Shown here: piece by piece, positions 1 through 6,599 of the stretch
How positions within the stretch are numbered: the stretch's first letter is position 1
Layout: each line of letters starts with the position of its first letter
DNA from: Bacillota bacterium
GTDB taxonomy: Bacteria; Bacillota; Clostridia; Peptostreptococcales; Anaerovoracaceae
Direction of reading: 5' to 3'
DNA length: 10,439 nt
Assembly: GCA_016302925.1 (NCBI GenBank)
Contig: JAEDMR010000058.1
Span: 1-10,439, forward strand
Notes under the pieces: model-generated
Database searches by the model: none
What the model saw: the letters and a program-made list of their open reading frames with translations, nothing else
Told to the model about the DNA's origin: nothing
Made by a program: the position numbers and the translations under genes

Positions 1-828
1 TACGACAATCCGATTACCCCGCAAAATCTCCAGTCTCTGCGCTCTCTGGGGATGCAGATTGTGGAACCGGTTTCGGGGCTTCTTGCCTGCGGCGATACCG
101 GGCGGGGAAAGATGGCGGATATCGATATCATCGAAGAGGCGGTGGAGATGGCACTCCACGTGGACAAGCCTCTGGCAGGACGCAGGGTGCTGGTGACGGC
201 TGGGCCGACCCAGGAAGCCATGGATCCGGTCCGCTATATCACCAATCACTCCTCTGGAAAGATGGGATACGAAGTGGCCCGGGCTGCCAGAAATCTGGGG
301 GCGGAGGTGACGCTGATCAGTGGTCAGTGCGGTCTGAAGCCGCCTTACGGCATGGAAACGGTCAGCGTAATCAGTGCCGAAGATATGTACGAGGCTGTGA
401 CAAGCCGGGCAGCAGAATGCGACTATATCGTCATGGCAGCGGCGGTGGCAGACTACACCCCGGCAGTGACGGCAGAAGACAAGATTAAAAAGAAAGACGA
501 AGACATGTCCATCGCCCTGAAACGGACCCACGATATTCTGAAAACCCTGGGCGAGAGAAAGAGCCGGGCGCAAGTGCTTTGCGGATTCGCCATGGAAACC
601 CAGAATCTGCTGGAAAACGCCAGAAAGAAGCTGGAAGCCAAGAACGCCGATATGATTGTGGCAAATAATCTGAAGGTGGAAGGGGCCGGGTTTGCCCATG
701 ATACCAACGTGGCGACCTTTATTCTCCGTGACGGGCTGGTGGAAAATCCGCTGCAGTCCAAGGAAGACCTGGCCTATGCTATCTGGGACCAGCTGACAGA
801 AATTCGCAGACAGAAAGGAATCGACTAA
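1..828 (+). CDS. coaBC: Bifunctional phosphopantothenoylcysteine decarboxylase / phosphopantothenate-cysteine ligase, 5'-truncated
   Basis: The open frame enters from the left edge (frame 1), so the true start and most of the CoaC flavoprotein decarboxylase domain lie outside; 275 residues are present. CoaBC joins cysteine to 4'-phosphopantothenate and decarboxylates the product to 4'-phosphopantetheine in the cytoplasm. Counting from the first codon, residues 27-38 hold the CoaC substrate-recognition flap (LLACGDTGRGKM). After a short linker the CoaB ligase domain begins near residue 60, with TAGPTQEAMDPVR and NHSSGKMG (nucleotide-binding region), AAAVADY near 146-152, and the KIKK lysine motif near 161-164. 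It ends in TAA one base before the coaX ATG, so the two are almost certainly one transcript. An internal ATG at 52 is not the start, because conserved CoaC sequence continues upstream of it. The family assignment is firm. Confidence 0.96.
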   Translation, partial: YDNPITPQNLQSLRSLGMQIVEPVSGLLACGDTGRGKMADIDIIEEAVEMALHVDKPLAGRRVLVTAGPTQEAMDPVRYITNHSSGKMGYEVARAARNLGAEVTLISGQCGLKPPYGMETVSVISAEDMYEAVTSRAAECDYIVMAAAVADYTPAVTAEDKIKKKDEDMSIALKRTHDILKTLGERKSRAQVLCGFAMETQNLLENARKKLEAKNADMIVANNLKVEGAGFAHDTNVATFILRDGLVENPLQSKEDLAYAIWDQLTEIRRQKGID

Positions 829-829
829 C

Positions 830-1606
830 ATGTTACTGACAGTAGATATCGGAAATACGAATATAACCATGGGGCTCATCGACCGGAACTGCCACATTGC
901 GGGTACGTTTCGTGTGACTACCAAGGCGCAGCGGACCAGCGACGAATACGGCATTCATCTGCTGGAATTCTGCCGGATCAGCAATGTGCCCATCAGTCAG
1001 GTAGAGGACGTGATTATTTCCAGCGTGGTACCGAAGGTCATGCATTCCTTCACCAATTCCATCCGGAAGTATCTGCATAAAGAGCCGGTGATCGTCGGAC
1101 CCGGAATCAAGACCGGTGTCAGCATCAAGACAGACTTCCCGAAAGAAGTGGGGGCCGATAAAATTGTGGATGCAGCTGCAGTCTACCATCTTCATGGTGG
1201 CAATGCTATCATCATCGACTTCGGTACGGCCACAACCTTCGATTATATTAACGAAAAAGGTGAATTCCTGTATAATGTGATTATGCCGGGTATGGAGATC
1301 GGCGCTCAGGCGCTCTGGCAGCAGGCAGCCAAGCTGCCGGAAATCGAAATCGTCAAACCGGCCAGCATTCTGGGAAAGAATACGGATTCCAGCATGCGTG
1401 CCGGCGTGGTTTACGGTTATATCGGCAGTACCGAGTACATCGTCCGGAAAATGAAAGAAGAGATCGGCCGAGACGATATCCGGGTCTACGCTACCGGCGG
1501 CCTGGGGAGAGTCATTTACAACGAGACCGATATCATCGACGAATACGATCCGGATCTGGCGTTCAAAGGCATGAAGATCATTTACGAGAAGAATCGGGGC
1601 CGGTAG
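830..1606 (+). CDS. coaX: Type III pantothenate kinase
   Basis: The product is 258 residues, the usual length for CoaX. It phosphorylates pantothenate to 4'-phosphopantothenate, the first committed step of coenzyme A synthesis, and feeds the CoaBC enzyme encoded just upstream. The ASKHA-fold phosphate motif DIGNTN is at residues 6-11, the GAD motif at 108-110 and DFGTATT at 130-136; Asp6 and Asp130 are the expected metal/catalytic acidic residues. A PGMEIGAQAL segment (153-162) and ATGGLG (221-226) match the family pattern. The ATG at 830 sits one base after the coaBC stop, with AAAGGAA at 814-820 as ribosome binding site, and the DIGNTN motif starts six residues in, which fixes the start. 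Type III kinases are known to be insensitive to CoA feedback and do not use the usual type I/II fold. No classic terminator follows. Confidence 0.96.
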   Translation: MLLTVDIGNTNITMGLIDRNCHIAGTFRVTTKAQRTSDEYGIHLLEFCRISNVPISQVEDVIISSVVPKVMHSFTNSIRKYLHKEPVIVGPGIKTGVSIKTDFPKEVGADKIVDAAAVYHLHGGNAIIIDFGTATTFDYINEKGEFLYNVIMPGMEIGAQALWQQAAKLPEIEIVKPASILGKNTDSSMRAGVVYGYIGSTEYIVRKMKEEIGRDDIRVYATGGLGRVIYNETDIIDEYDPDLAFKGMKIIYEKNRGR

Positions 1607-1959
1607 GCGCGGCGGGGACACCACTCGCACCACTCCACTGATTCCGGCGGGCACCTGCGTTTTCCGGCGTCACATCTGCGTTTTCAACAATATTTCGGAT
1701 TTTTTCGCGCAAAAACACGTAATATTTCCTGGCTCTCGCAGATTTTTCGCGAAAACATGGCCAAAAATCGATGTTTCTGGCTGTTTCCGGACAAAAATTA
1801 CGTGTTTTTGTGAGATTTTTTGCCTTATATTGTTGAAGTCCTTCCGTGATCAATGCGATATTTAGATAGAAAAAGCATGGCGGAAAGGAAAAGACGAAAC
1901 CGGCAGGCCCCTGTCCCCCTGCGAATGAAAAAAATATTCAAAAAATGTTAAAATTCCTG
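1607..1959. other. Non-coding stretch after coaX
   Basis: I see no convincing gene in this interval. It holds a 10-bp direct repeat, CTGCGTTTTC, at 1655-1664 and 1676-1685. A long inverted repeat follows (listed separately), enclosing the perfect palindrome TTTTCGCGAAAA at 1744-1755. AT-rich DNA around 1926-1958 then leads into the tRNA promoter. A minus-strand open frame across 1578-1853 starts with TTG, lacks a clear ribosome binding site and overlaps the coaX end, so I do not call it a gene. The repeat structure suggests an intergenic repeat element or a 3' UTR structure rather than protein coding. Confidence 0.6.
1710..1810. repeat. Long imperfect inverted repeat with internal palindrome
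   Basis: The left arm CAAAAACACGTAAT (1710-1723) is the exact reverse complement of the right arm ATTACGTGTTTTTG (1797-1810). With one mismatch the pairing extends inward to 18 positions (1710-1727 with 1793-1810). About 65 bases lie between the arms, including the palindrome TTTTCGCGAAAA (1744-1755) and the pair GCCA/TGGC around a central ATCGAT. A run of six T follows the right arm at 1816-1821. It could be a large transcript hairpin that ends the coaBC-coaX message, or a mobile-type intergenic repeat. The loop is too long for a textbook terminator, so the role is open. Confidence 0.6.
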
Positions 1960-1988
1960 TTGACTTTCCTTTCACCATATGTTAATAT
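1960..1988 (+). promoter_or_regulatory. Housekeeping (sigma-A type) promoter for tRNA-Lys
   Basis: A -35 box TTGACT (1960-1965) and a -10 box TAATAT (1983-1988) are separated by exactly 17 bases. Each box differs from consensus at one position. The predicted start near 1995 leaves about 30 bases of leader before the mature tRNA 5' end at 2025. It fits a strong constitutive stable-RNA promoter. Confidence 0.85.
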
Positions 1989-2024
1989 ATCAAATGTGCC
2001 ACGGATGAGGCAAGAAAAAAATAT

Positions 2025-2100
2025 GCATCTTTAGCTCAGCTGGCAGAGCACCTGACTCTTAATCAGGGTGTCCAGGGTTCGAACCCCTGAAGATGCACCA
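2025..2100 (+). tRNA. tRNA-Lys, anticodon CTT
   Basis: The gene is 76 nucleotides including an encoded 3' CCA. The acceptor strands GCATCTT (2025-2031) and AAGATGC (2090-2096) pair perfectly over 7 bp, with A as discriminator. The D stem is GCTC/GAGC, the anticodon stem CCTGA/TCAGG closes the loop CTCTTAA, and the T stem CAGGG/CCCTG closes TTCGAAC. The anticodon CTT reads AAG lysine codons. A near-consensus promoter lies upstream and a terminator starts nine bases after the CCA, so it is a single-gene transcription unit. I see no second copy of the tRNA 3' end downstream that would mark an integrated element. Confidence 0.97.
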
Positions 2101-2108
2101 CAATGAAG

Positions 2109-2136
2109 CAGACAGTCAAGCGACTGTCTGTTTTTT
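2109..2136 (+). terminator. Rho-independent terminator after tRNA-Lys
   Basis: A perfect 9-bp stem, CAGACAGTC (2109-2117) with GACTGTCTG (2122-2130), closes a four-base loop AAGC and runs straight into six T (2131-2136). It ends the tRNA transcript and insulates it from the next gene. Confidence 0.93.
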
Positions 2137-2234
2137 CTTCTCGGGAATGAAGAAGATACTGAAAATGACGAAAATTATCATAAAAAACACTACTTTTTGA
2201 AGAAGCATTTTAAGATTCATTCGGATACTTTTGG

Positions 2235-2263
2235 TTGAAAAGAAGATTGATACTTGATAAAAT
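2235..2263 (+). promoter_or_regulatory. Sigma-A type promoter for the 140-aa membrane protein gene
   Basis: TTGAAA (2235-2240) and TAAAAT (2258-2263) are spaced by 17 bases, each with five of six consensus bases. The expected start near 2270 gives a leader of roughly 30 bases before the ATG at 2303. The surroundings are AT-rich, which raises the chance of a fortuitous match somewhat. Confidence 0.7.
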
Positions 2264-2290
2264 ACAGTAAAACATGTTTGGGTGTACAAT

Positions 2291-2295
2291 GGAGG
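2291..2295 (+). promoter_or_regulatory. Ribosome binding site that decides the start at 2303
   Basis: GGAGG lies seven bases before the ATG at 2303. An in-frame GTG at 2282 would add seven residues but would place this site inside the coding region, so the ATG is preferred. Confidence 0.85.
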
Positions 2296-2302
2296 CGGTG
2301 TT

Positions 2303-2725
2303 ATGAAAAGTAAAAAGATTGTTGTTTTGATTCCGGTTATAAGTATTGTCGTCATTGTCCTTGTTATTTGCAATTTAGGTAGAGGATATTACAGAAGCGG
2401 CTCTGCGGTTAGAGATCTCACAGAAGAATTAACGACTCTTTATGGTGAACCTTATACAGGTCGCGAAGTTGAAAATGGAACGGAAGATATGGAGTTTTCT
2501 GTTGAATCAGGCACTTTTTTCTTAACAGATGAAAACTTTCGGTACTTTTGGGGTTTGGACTATCGTTATGAATGTAAAGTAATATACACCACTTATTCAA
2601 ATGATGAAACGGTCAGTGTCAGGACAATTACTTATGATGCTGTTGATCCTATGGGTTCAGACGAGCAATTTGAAAGAGCACATCTGGTTATGGAGAGCGT
2701 AAAAGAACAGATTGCGCAGTCTTAA
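2303..2725 (+). CDS. Hypothetical single-anchor membrane or exported protein, 140 aa
   Basis: I do not recognise this protein. Residues 1-5 are basic (MKSKK) and are followed by a strongly hydrophobic segment to about residue 23, which is either an uncleaved membrane anchor or a signal peptide. The Cys after it (LVIC) does not fit a good lipobox, so a lipoprotein is unlikely. The remaining ~115 residues are polar, mildly acidic and rich in Tyr, Thr and Glu, and would face outside the membrane; strand-like stretches such as CKVIYTTYS and TVSVRTITYD suggest a small beta-rich domain. It has its own promoter and follows the tRNA terminator. GC is about 37% by hand count (158 of 423 bases), well below the sampled helicase lines next door (58-67%), which suggests later acquisition. 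The stop is 17 bases before the helicase ATG, so helicase transcription may start here. Confidence 0.8.
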   Translation: MKSKKIVVLIPVISIVVIVLVICNLGRGYYRSGSAVRDLTEELTTLYGEPYTGREVENGTEDMEFSVESGTFFLTDENFRYFWGLDYRYECKVIYTTYSNDETVSVRTITYDAVDPMGSDEQFERAHLVMESVKEQIAQS

Positions 2726-2742
2726 AACGAGGGGGCGAAGAG

Positions 2743-4923
2743 ATGGATGAACGGGCAGAATTGCTGCATATGGGAGCTCTGAATGAGGAGCAGCTGGAAG
2801 CGGTGACGGCGACGGAAGGATATGTCCGGGTCATCGCCGGCGCCGGGTCAGGAAAGACCAGAGCACTGGCCCACCGGTTCGCCTGGCTGGTGAACGAGCT
2901 GGGAATCCTGCCGGGAAACATCCTCTGTGTGACCTTCACCAACAAGTCCGCCGCAGAGATGCGGCAGCGGATCCACAACCTGACCGGCGACAATGACACG
3001 GGATTCATTAATACGTTCCACGGATTCTGCGTATCGGTGCTGCAGGAGGACAGCCATGCCGCAGGTTATCCGAAAAGCTTTCTGGTACTGGATAATTCTG
3101 ATATCGACGCCATGCTGAAAACCGTCTACGAAGAACGGGGGCTGACTCTGCGGAACATGACCTTCAGTAAGGCCCGGGACATGATCGAGATTCAGAAGCT
3201 CGAGAAGAAACCGGAATATTACGAAGACCTAATCCGCCTTTCATTGGAAGAACTGAAAGAAAAATATAATGAAGCGAAAAATACGGATGATATCATATTT
3301 TACGGATATCTCTGGCAGCAGAAAAAGTGCTTCGGCCTGGACTATAACGACCTGATTAAATTTACCCTGTATATTTTCCGGGAAAATCCCGAGATCCGGC
3401 AGAAGTGGCAGAAACGGCTGGAGTACATCATGATCGATGAATTTCAGGACATCGACACACTCCAGTATGAGCTGATGGAGGTTCTGGCCGGCTATCACGG
3501 GAATCTCTTCGTGGTGGGAGACCCGGACCAGACGATCTATACCTGGCGGGGCGCCAACGTAAAGTATCTGATGGATTTTGAGAAGAACTTCCCGGGAGCC
3601 AGAACCATAATGATGATGAAAAACTACCGTTCCACACCGCAGATCCTTGCTGCAGCCAACCAGCTTATCGGAAGAAACGGAACACGTATCGAAAAAAATC
3701 TGATTCCCACTCTGCCGGCCGGTCCGAAGGTTCTGTGCCATCACGGCGAAACGGAAGCGGAAGAAGCAGAATGGATCTCCGCGAAGATGCGCCGGCTTTC
3801 GGAAGAGGGTGTGCCATTCCGGCAAATGGTCGTGCTTTACCGGGCCCATTATGTGAGCCGACAGATCGAAGAAGTACTGCTGAAGGAAAAAATACCGTAT
3901 ATCATTTACAGCGGCGTACCGTTTTTCGAGCGAATGGAAATCAAGGACGCTCTCAGCTATCTGCGGCTCATTGCCTATCGGGATGACCTGTCGTTTCTGC
4001 GTGTTGCCAATGTCCCGAAACGAAACCTGGGGCAGAGACGGATGGCCTGGCTGACGGCGTACGCGGAGCAAAATCTATGCACCCTGTTTGATGCCCTTCG
4101 TCACGGTGTGTCGGAGGAGCCGGGACTGTTTCAGGGGACGGGAGCCGGAGAATTTCTGCAGATGGTGGAACGTCTCGGCGAAAATTACGAAATAAAACCG
4201 GTTTCTGAGCTATTATCGGAGGTGCTGGATCAGAGCGGTTACGAGGCTATGCTTCGGACGGAAGGAAGCCAGCAGCGGCTGGACAATCTGGCAGAACTGA
4301 AGCAGTCGGTGCACCTTTATGAAATCTCCTGCGGGGAAGAATGCACGCTGGAGCATTACCTTGCCCATGTGGCCCTGTTTACCAACGGGGATCTGGAAGA
4401 CGGCGAAGACAAGGTGAAGCTGATGACCGTCCATACAGCCAAGGGACTGGAATTTCCGTATGTTTTTCTCTGCGGCATGAACGAAGGAATTTTCCCGTCG
4501 CGGAAAACCGCAACCCTGCAGGCCATGGAAGAGGAACGCCGGCTGGCTTTCGTGGCGGTGACCCGCGCAGAGAAAGCACTTTTTCTGACGGAAGCAGAAG
4601 GAAGAAACTTCGATGGTTCACCCAGGTATCCGTCACGGTTCCTGATGGATATGGGACCGGATGTACTGGAGTATGACCGGAAGCCCGCAGATACACTAGT
4701 GGAACAGGCCCGAAGCTTTGTGGAAGCGAAAGACCGATTTCTGACCGATGAAGAGGGAAAGACTGCCTACACACCGGGACAGCGGGTGCGTCACGGGATT
4801 TTCGGAGAGGGGACGATCCTGGAGATTGACACGGAACGTCAGGCGTGGATCATCCGGTTTGACGGGCTGCAGACGCCGCGGACCCTGACCTTCCGGGCGA
4901 AGCTTGTGACAGATATCGGTTGA
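2743..4923 (+). CDS. PcrA/UvrD-type superfamily 1 DNA helicase
   Basis: The product is 726 residues, close to the usual PcrA/UvrD length. It is an ATP-driven 3'-5' DNA helicase of the kind used in repair and in clearing proteins from DNA. Motifs occur in order: Q motif LNEEQLEAV (13-21), Walker A GAGSGKT (33-39), motif Ia TFTNKSAAEM (64-73), motif II IDEFQD (231-236), motif III GDPDQTIYTWRGA (259-271), motif IV NYRST (294-298), motif V VHTAKGLEF (563-571) and motif VI VTRA (606-609). The C-terminus (about 675-726, PGQRVRHGIFGEGTI) matches the Tudor-like tail of PcrA. The DEFQD and GDPDQTIYTW forms differ from the DEYQD and GDSDQSIYRW of textbook PcrA, so this may be a paralogue rather than the essential PcrA; I therefore give no symbol. 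ATG at 2743 has GAGGGGG at 2729-2735. No terminator separates it from the next gene. Confidence 0.95.
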   Translation: MDERAELLHMGALNEEQLEAVTATEGYVRVIAGAGSGKTRALAHRFAWLVNELGILPGNILCVTFTNKSAAEMRQRIHNLTGDNDTGFINTFHGFCVSVLQEDSHAAGYPKSFLVLDNSDIDAMLKTVYEERGLTLRNMTFSKARDMIEIQKLEKKPEYYEDLIRLSLEELKEKYNEAKNTDDIIFYGYLWQQKKCFGLDYNDLIKFTLYIFRENPEIRQKWQKRLEYIMIDEFQDIDTLQYELMEVLAGYHGNLFVVGDPDQTIYTWRGANVKYLMDFEKNFPGARTIMMMKNYRSTPQILAAANQLIGRNGTRIEKNLIPTLPAGPKVLCHHGETEAEEAEWISAKMRRLSEEGVPFRQMVVLYRAHYVSRQIEEVLLKEKIPYIIYSGVPFFERMEIKDALSYLRLIAYRDDLSFLRVANVPKRNLGQRRMAWLTAYAEQNLCTLFDALRHGVSEEPGLFQGTGAGEFLQMVERLGENYEIKPVSELLSEVLDQSGYEAMLRTEGSQQRLDNLAELKQSVHLYEISCGEECTLEHYLAHVALFTNGDLEDGEDKVKLMTVHTAKGLEFPYVFLCGMNEGIFPSRKTATLQAMEEERRLAFVAVTRAEKALFLTEAEGRNFDGSPRYPSRFLMDMGPDVLEYDRKPADTLVEQARSFVEAKDRFLTDEEGKTAYTPGQRVRHGIFGEGTILEIDTERQAWIIRFDGLQTPRTLTFRAKLVTDIG

Positions 4924-4948
4924 CAAAATGTGAGCAGGGAGATAAGAT
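4920..4948 (+). promoter_or_regulatory. Possible promoter overlapping the helicase stop codon
   Basis: A perfect TTGACA (4920-4925) contains the helicase TGA stop, and TAAGAT (4943-4948) follows after 17 bases with four of six -10 consensus bases. It would give the CoA-transferase-family gene at 5001 its own transcript with a leader near 45 bases. The weak -10 box keeps confidence moderate. Confidence 0.45.
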
Positions 4949-5000
4949 GGACAATATGGACTGAAAAGAATAAAAAACTGAAAAGGGGTTGTAGAAGGGT

Positions 5001-6317
5001 ATGATAGAAGAACGGTTAAGAGAAGCAATCATAAGTGCGGATGAAGCAGCGAAATTGGTAAGATCCGGCGACCGGGTCTATGTGGGAACAGCAAGCAGCT
5101 TCGCCTATGAACTGATGGATGCACTTTGGGAGCGGAGAGATGAGCTGGAGAATGTAGCGATCCTTTGCAGCATGGCGTTGAAACCGTCAAAAATGTTGGG
5201 TACGGACTGGGATGAACGGAATCCCTTTCATGTTGAAACTTTTTTTCTGGGGCAGCAGGAGAGGGTAGCTCACCGGAAGCACGGCATGCCTCTGGAATTT
5301 ACGTCTTTTCATTTGAGCCAGGTGGATCTTTGGTGCAGGAATGTGGGAAGACCGGATGTCTGTTTTTTTGAAGTGTCCAGGCCGGATGAGGAAGGATTTG
5401 TTTCCTGTGGCCCAAGCGGCGGCAGCATGTTTACATATCTGAAAGAAAATGCCCGGGTCGTAGTATTGGAAAGCAATGCGCAGACGCCATATATCATGAA
5501 CGGAGAAGCACACCGGATTCATATATCACAGGCAGATGGAATGATCCTTACGGATTCTGAAGTTTCGCCGCTGCCAATCGATGAGATCGATGAGGTGTCG
5601 CAGAGAATATCGGACCTGGTGCTGGAGGAAGTTCCGGATGGCGCGACAATCCAGCTGGGGCTGGGGAAGGTGTCTACTGCCATAGGTTACGGTTTGATGA
5701 AGCGAAATGACCTTGGAATTTTCTCGGAACTTTTCAGCGAGCCCATGATGCATCTGATGAAGAACGGAAACGTAACGAATCGCTGCAAAGGATTTATGGA
5801 CGGCCAGTCGGTCTTTGCATTTTCTTTGGGGACGAAAGAGATGTACGACTACATGGATCATAATCCGCTGCTCTACAGCGGGACGTTTCCGTTTGTCAAT
5901 GACCCGAGAAATATTGCGAAAAATAAACGGATGATCTCCATCAATACAGCAATGTCCGTGGATCTTTTCGGACAGGTTGCTGCTGATTCCATGGGTTGGA
6001 CACAGCAAAGCGCTGTGGGCGGACAGATTGATTACGTAAAGGGCGCCCAGTGGTCAGAGGGAGGAAAATCAATCATTGCGTTAGCTTCTTCTTTCGAAAA
6101 AAACGGTGAAAGAAAAAGTAAGATTTCGCTCTGCTTTCCGCCGGGAACTGCAGTAACCACACCTCGGTCAGAAGTACAGTATATCGCTACGGAGTATGGA
6201 TGTGTCAACTTGAAGAACTTGAATATGTCTGACAGAGTTCGTGCAATGATCAATTTGGCACATCCCGATTTTCGCGATCAACTGACGGAAGAAGCCAGAA
6301 TGCATCATCTCATCTGA
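5001..6317 (+). CDS. Acetyl-CoA hydrolase / CoA-transferase family enzyme (4-hydroxybutyrate or butyrate CoA-transferase-like)
   Basis: The 438-residue product has the length and two-domain layout of class I CoA-transferases of the acetyl-CoA hydrolase family. These move CoA between acyl-CoA and a carboxylate through a glutamyl-CoA intermediate. Residues 1-190 form the N-terminal domain (SGDRVYVG; EVSRPDEEGFVSCGPSG at 124-140). The C-terminal domain carries LGIFSELFSEPMMHLM, whose Glu243 aligns with the catalytic glutamate of the HTEM/HSEM motif, then VNDPRNIAKN, SAVGGQIDYVKGA, and PPGTAVTTPRSEVQYIATEYG near the end. Compared with typical members, the loop usually read as GxGxIPDA is GLGKVSTAI (220-228), and SDG after the catalytic Glu is SEP (246-248). 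Substrate therefore cannot be set; acetate/butyrate-type fermentation is an inference. The ribosome binding site is unclear: AAAAGGGG (4981-4988) is 12 bases away and AGAAGGG ends one base before the ATG. The start agrees with the family N-terminus. Confidence 0.9.
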   Translation: MIEERLREAIISADEAAKLVRSGDRVYVGTASSFAYELMDALWERRDELENVAILCSMALKPSKMLGTDWDERNPFHVETFFLGQQERVAHRKHGMPLEFTSFHLSQVDLWCRNVGRPDVCFFEVSRPDEEGFVSCGPSGGSMFTYLKENARVVVLESNAQTPYIMNGEAHRIHISQADGMILTDSEVSPLPIDEIDEVSQRISDLVLEEVPDGATIQLGLGKVSTAIGYGLMKRNDLGIFSELFSEPMMHLMKNGNVTNRCKGFMDGQSVFAFSLGTKEMYDYMDHNPLLYSGTFPFVNDPRNIAKNKRMISINTAMSVDLFGQVAADSMGWTQQSAVGGQIDYVKGAQWSEGGKSIIALASSFEKNGERKSKISLCFPPGTAVTTPRSEVQYIATEYGCVNLKNLNMSDRVRAMINLAHPDFRDQLTEEARMHHLI

Positions 6318-6392
6318 CATACAGGCGCTTCACGAAATTATTTAATTTTTTCCTTTCATACTTTCTTTTGCCCTGTGCAGAATAAGGACTGA

Positions 6393-6398
6393 GGAGGG
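6393..6398 (+). promoter_or_regulatory. Ribosome binding site for the 42-aa microprotein
   Basis: GGAGGG lies eight bases before the ATG at 6407. An ATG at 6399 overlapping the site reads only three codons before a stop, so 6407 is the real start. This site is the main reason to accept the small gene. Confidence 0.8.
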
Positions 6399-6406
6399 AT
6401 GAAACC

Positions 6407-6535
6407 ATGAAAGAATATGATTGCGAAAATAAAAACCAGAGCCAGAAAAACAAGCAGAACAATAAACAGAATAACAAGCAGTCCAACAAGCAGACGGACA
6501 AGCAGAAGAATCAGAATAACAAGTTTGAATACTAA
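6407..6535 (+). CDS. Asn/Gln/Lys-rich tetrapeptide-repeat microprotein, 42 aa
   Basis: This small gene has a strong ribosome binding site, an ATG, 42 codons and a TAA, and a clear terminator starts 28 bases later. Residues 14-33 are five four-residue units of the form x-N-K-Q: KNKQ, NNKQ, NNKQ, SNKQ, TDKQ. Before them is MKEYDCENKNQSQ, with one Cys at residue 6, and after them KNQNNKFEY. The protein has no hydrophobic stretch, is basic overall and is almost certainly disordered. I do not recognise a characterised family. Small basic spore-core proteins of Firmicutes have a similar size and Asn/Gln/Lys bias, so a spore-associated role is possible but unproved; the classic alpha/beta small acid-soluble protein motif is absent. 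The frame overlapping it in +3 register reads through the terminator and is not a gene. Confidence 0.75.
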   Translation: MKEYDCENKNQSQKNKQNNKQNNKQSNKQTDKQKNQNNKFEY

Positions 6536-6563
6536 TATTCTGACCTGCATCAAAAAAACTATG

Positions 6564-6596
6564 AGAAAAGAGCAGAGCAAATCTGCTCTTTTCTTT
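6564..6596 (+). terminator. Rho-independent terminator after the microprotein gene
   Basis: A perfect 13-bp inverted repeat, AGAAAAGAGCAGA (6564-6576) with TCTGCTCTTTTCT (6582-6594), closes a five-base loop GCAAA. The effective stem is GAGCAGA/TCTGCTC, with the T-rich run after it serving as the U tract. It ends three bases before the next promoter's -35 box. Confidence 0.9.
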
Positions 6597-6599
6597 GCA

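Noticed and set aside
833..1654. Minus-strand 273-codon open frame opposite coaX
   Set aside because: Antisense shadow of a gene with all CoaX motifs; no start signals of its own.
1578..1853. Minus-strand 91-codon open frame across the coaX 3' end and the inverted repeat
   Set aside because: It begins with TTG without a clear ribosome binding site, overlaps the end of coaX, and its repeated FREK/LREK pattern simply reflects the DNA palindromes. Kept only as a sign of a repeat element.
1876..1950. Short basic frame of 24 codons (MAERKRRNRQ...) before the tRNA promoter
   Set aside because: No ribosome binding site precedes the ATG and nothing else supports translation.
2025..2742. tRNA-Lys as the attachment site of an integrated element
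   Set aside because: No duplicate of the tRNA 3' end and no integrase or mobility gene is visible downstream; only one AT-rich gene lies before housekeeping-type genes resume.
6318..6364. CATACAGG (6318-6325) and CATACTTT (6357-6364) as sporulation-sigma -10 boxes for the microprotein gene
   Set aside because: Each resembles the CATA-type -10 of sigma-E/K promoters, but I see no matching -35 at the right distance, and such short matches occur by chance in AT-rich DNA.
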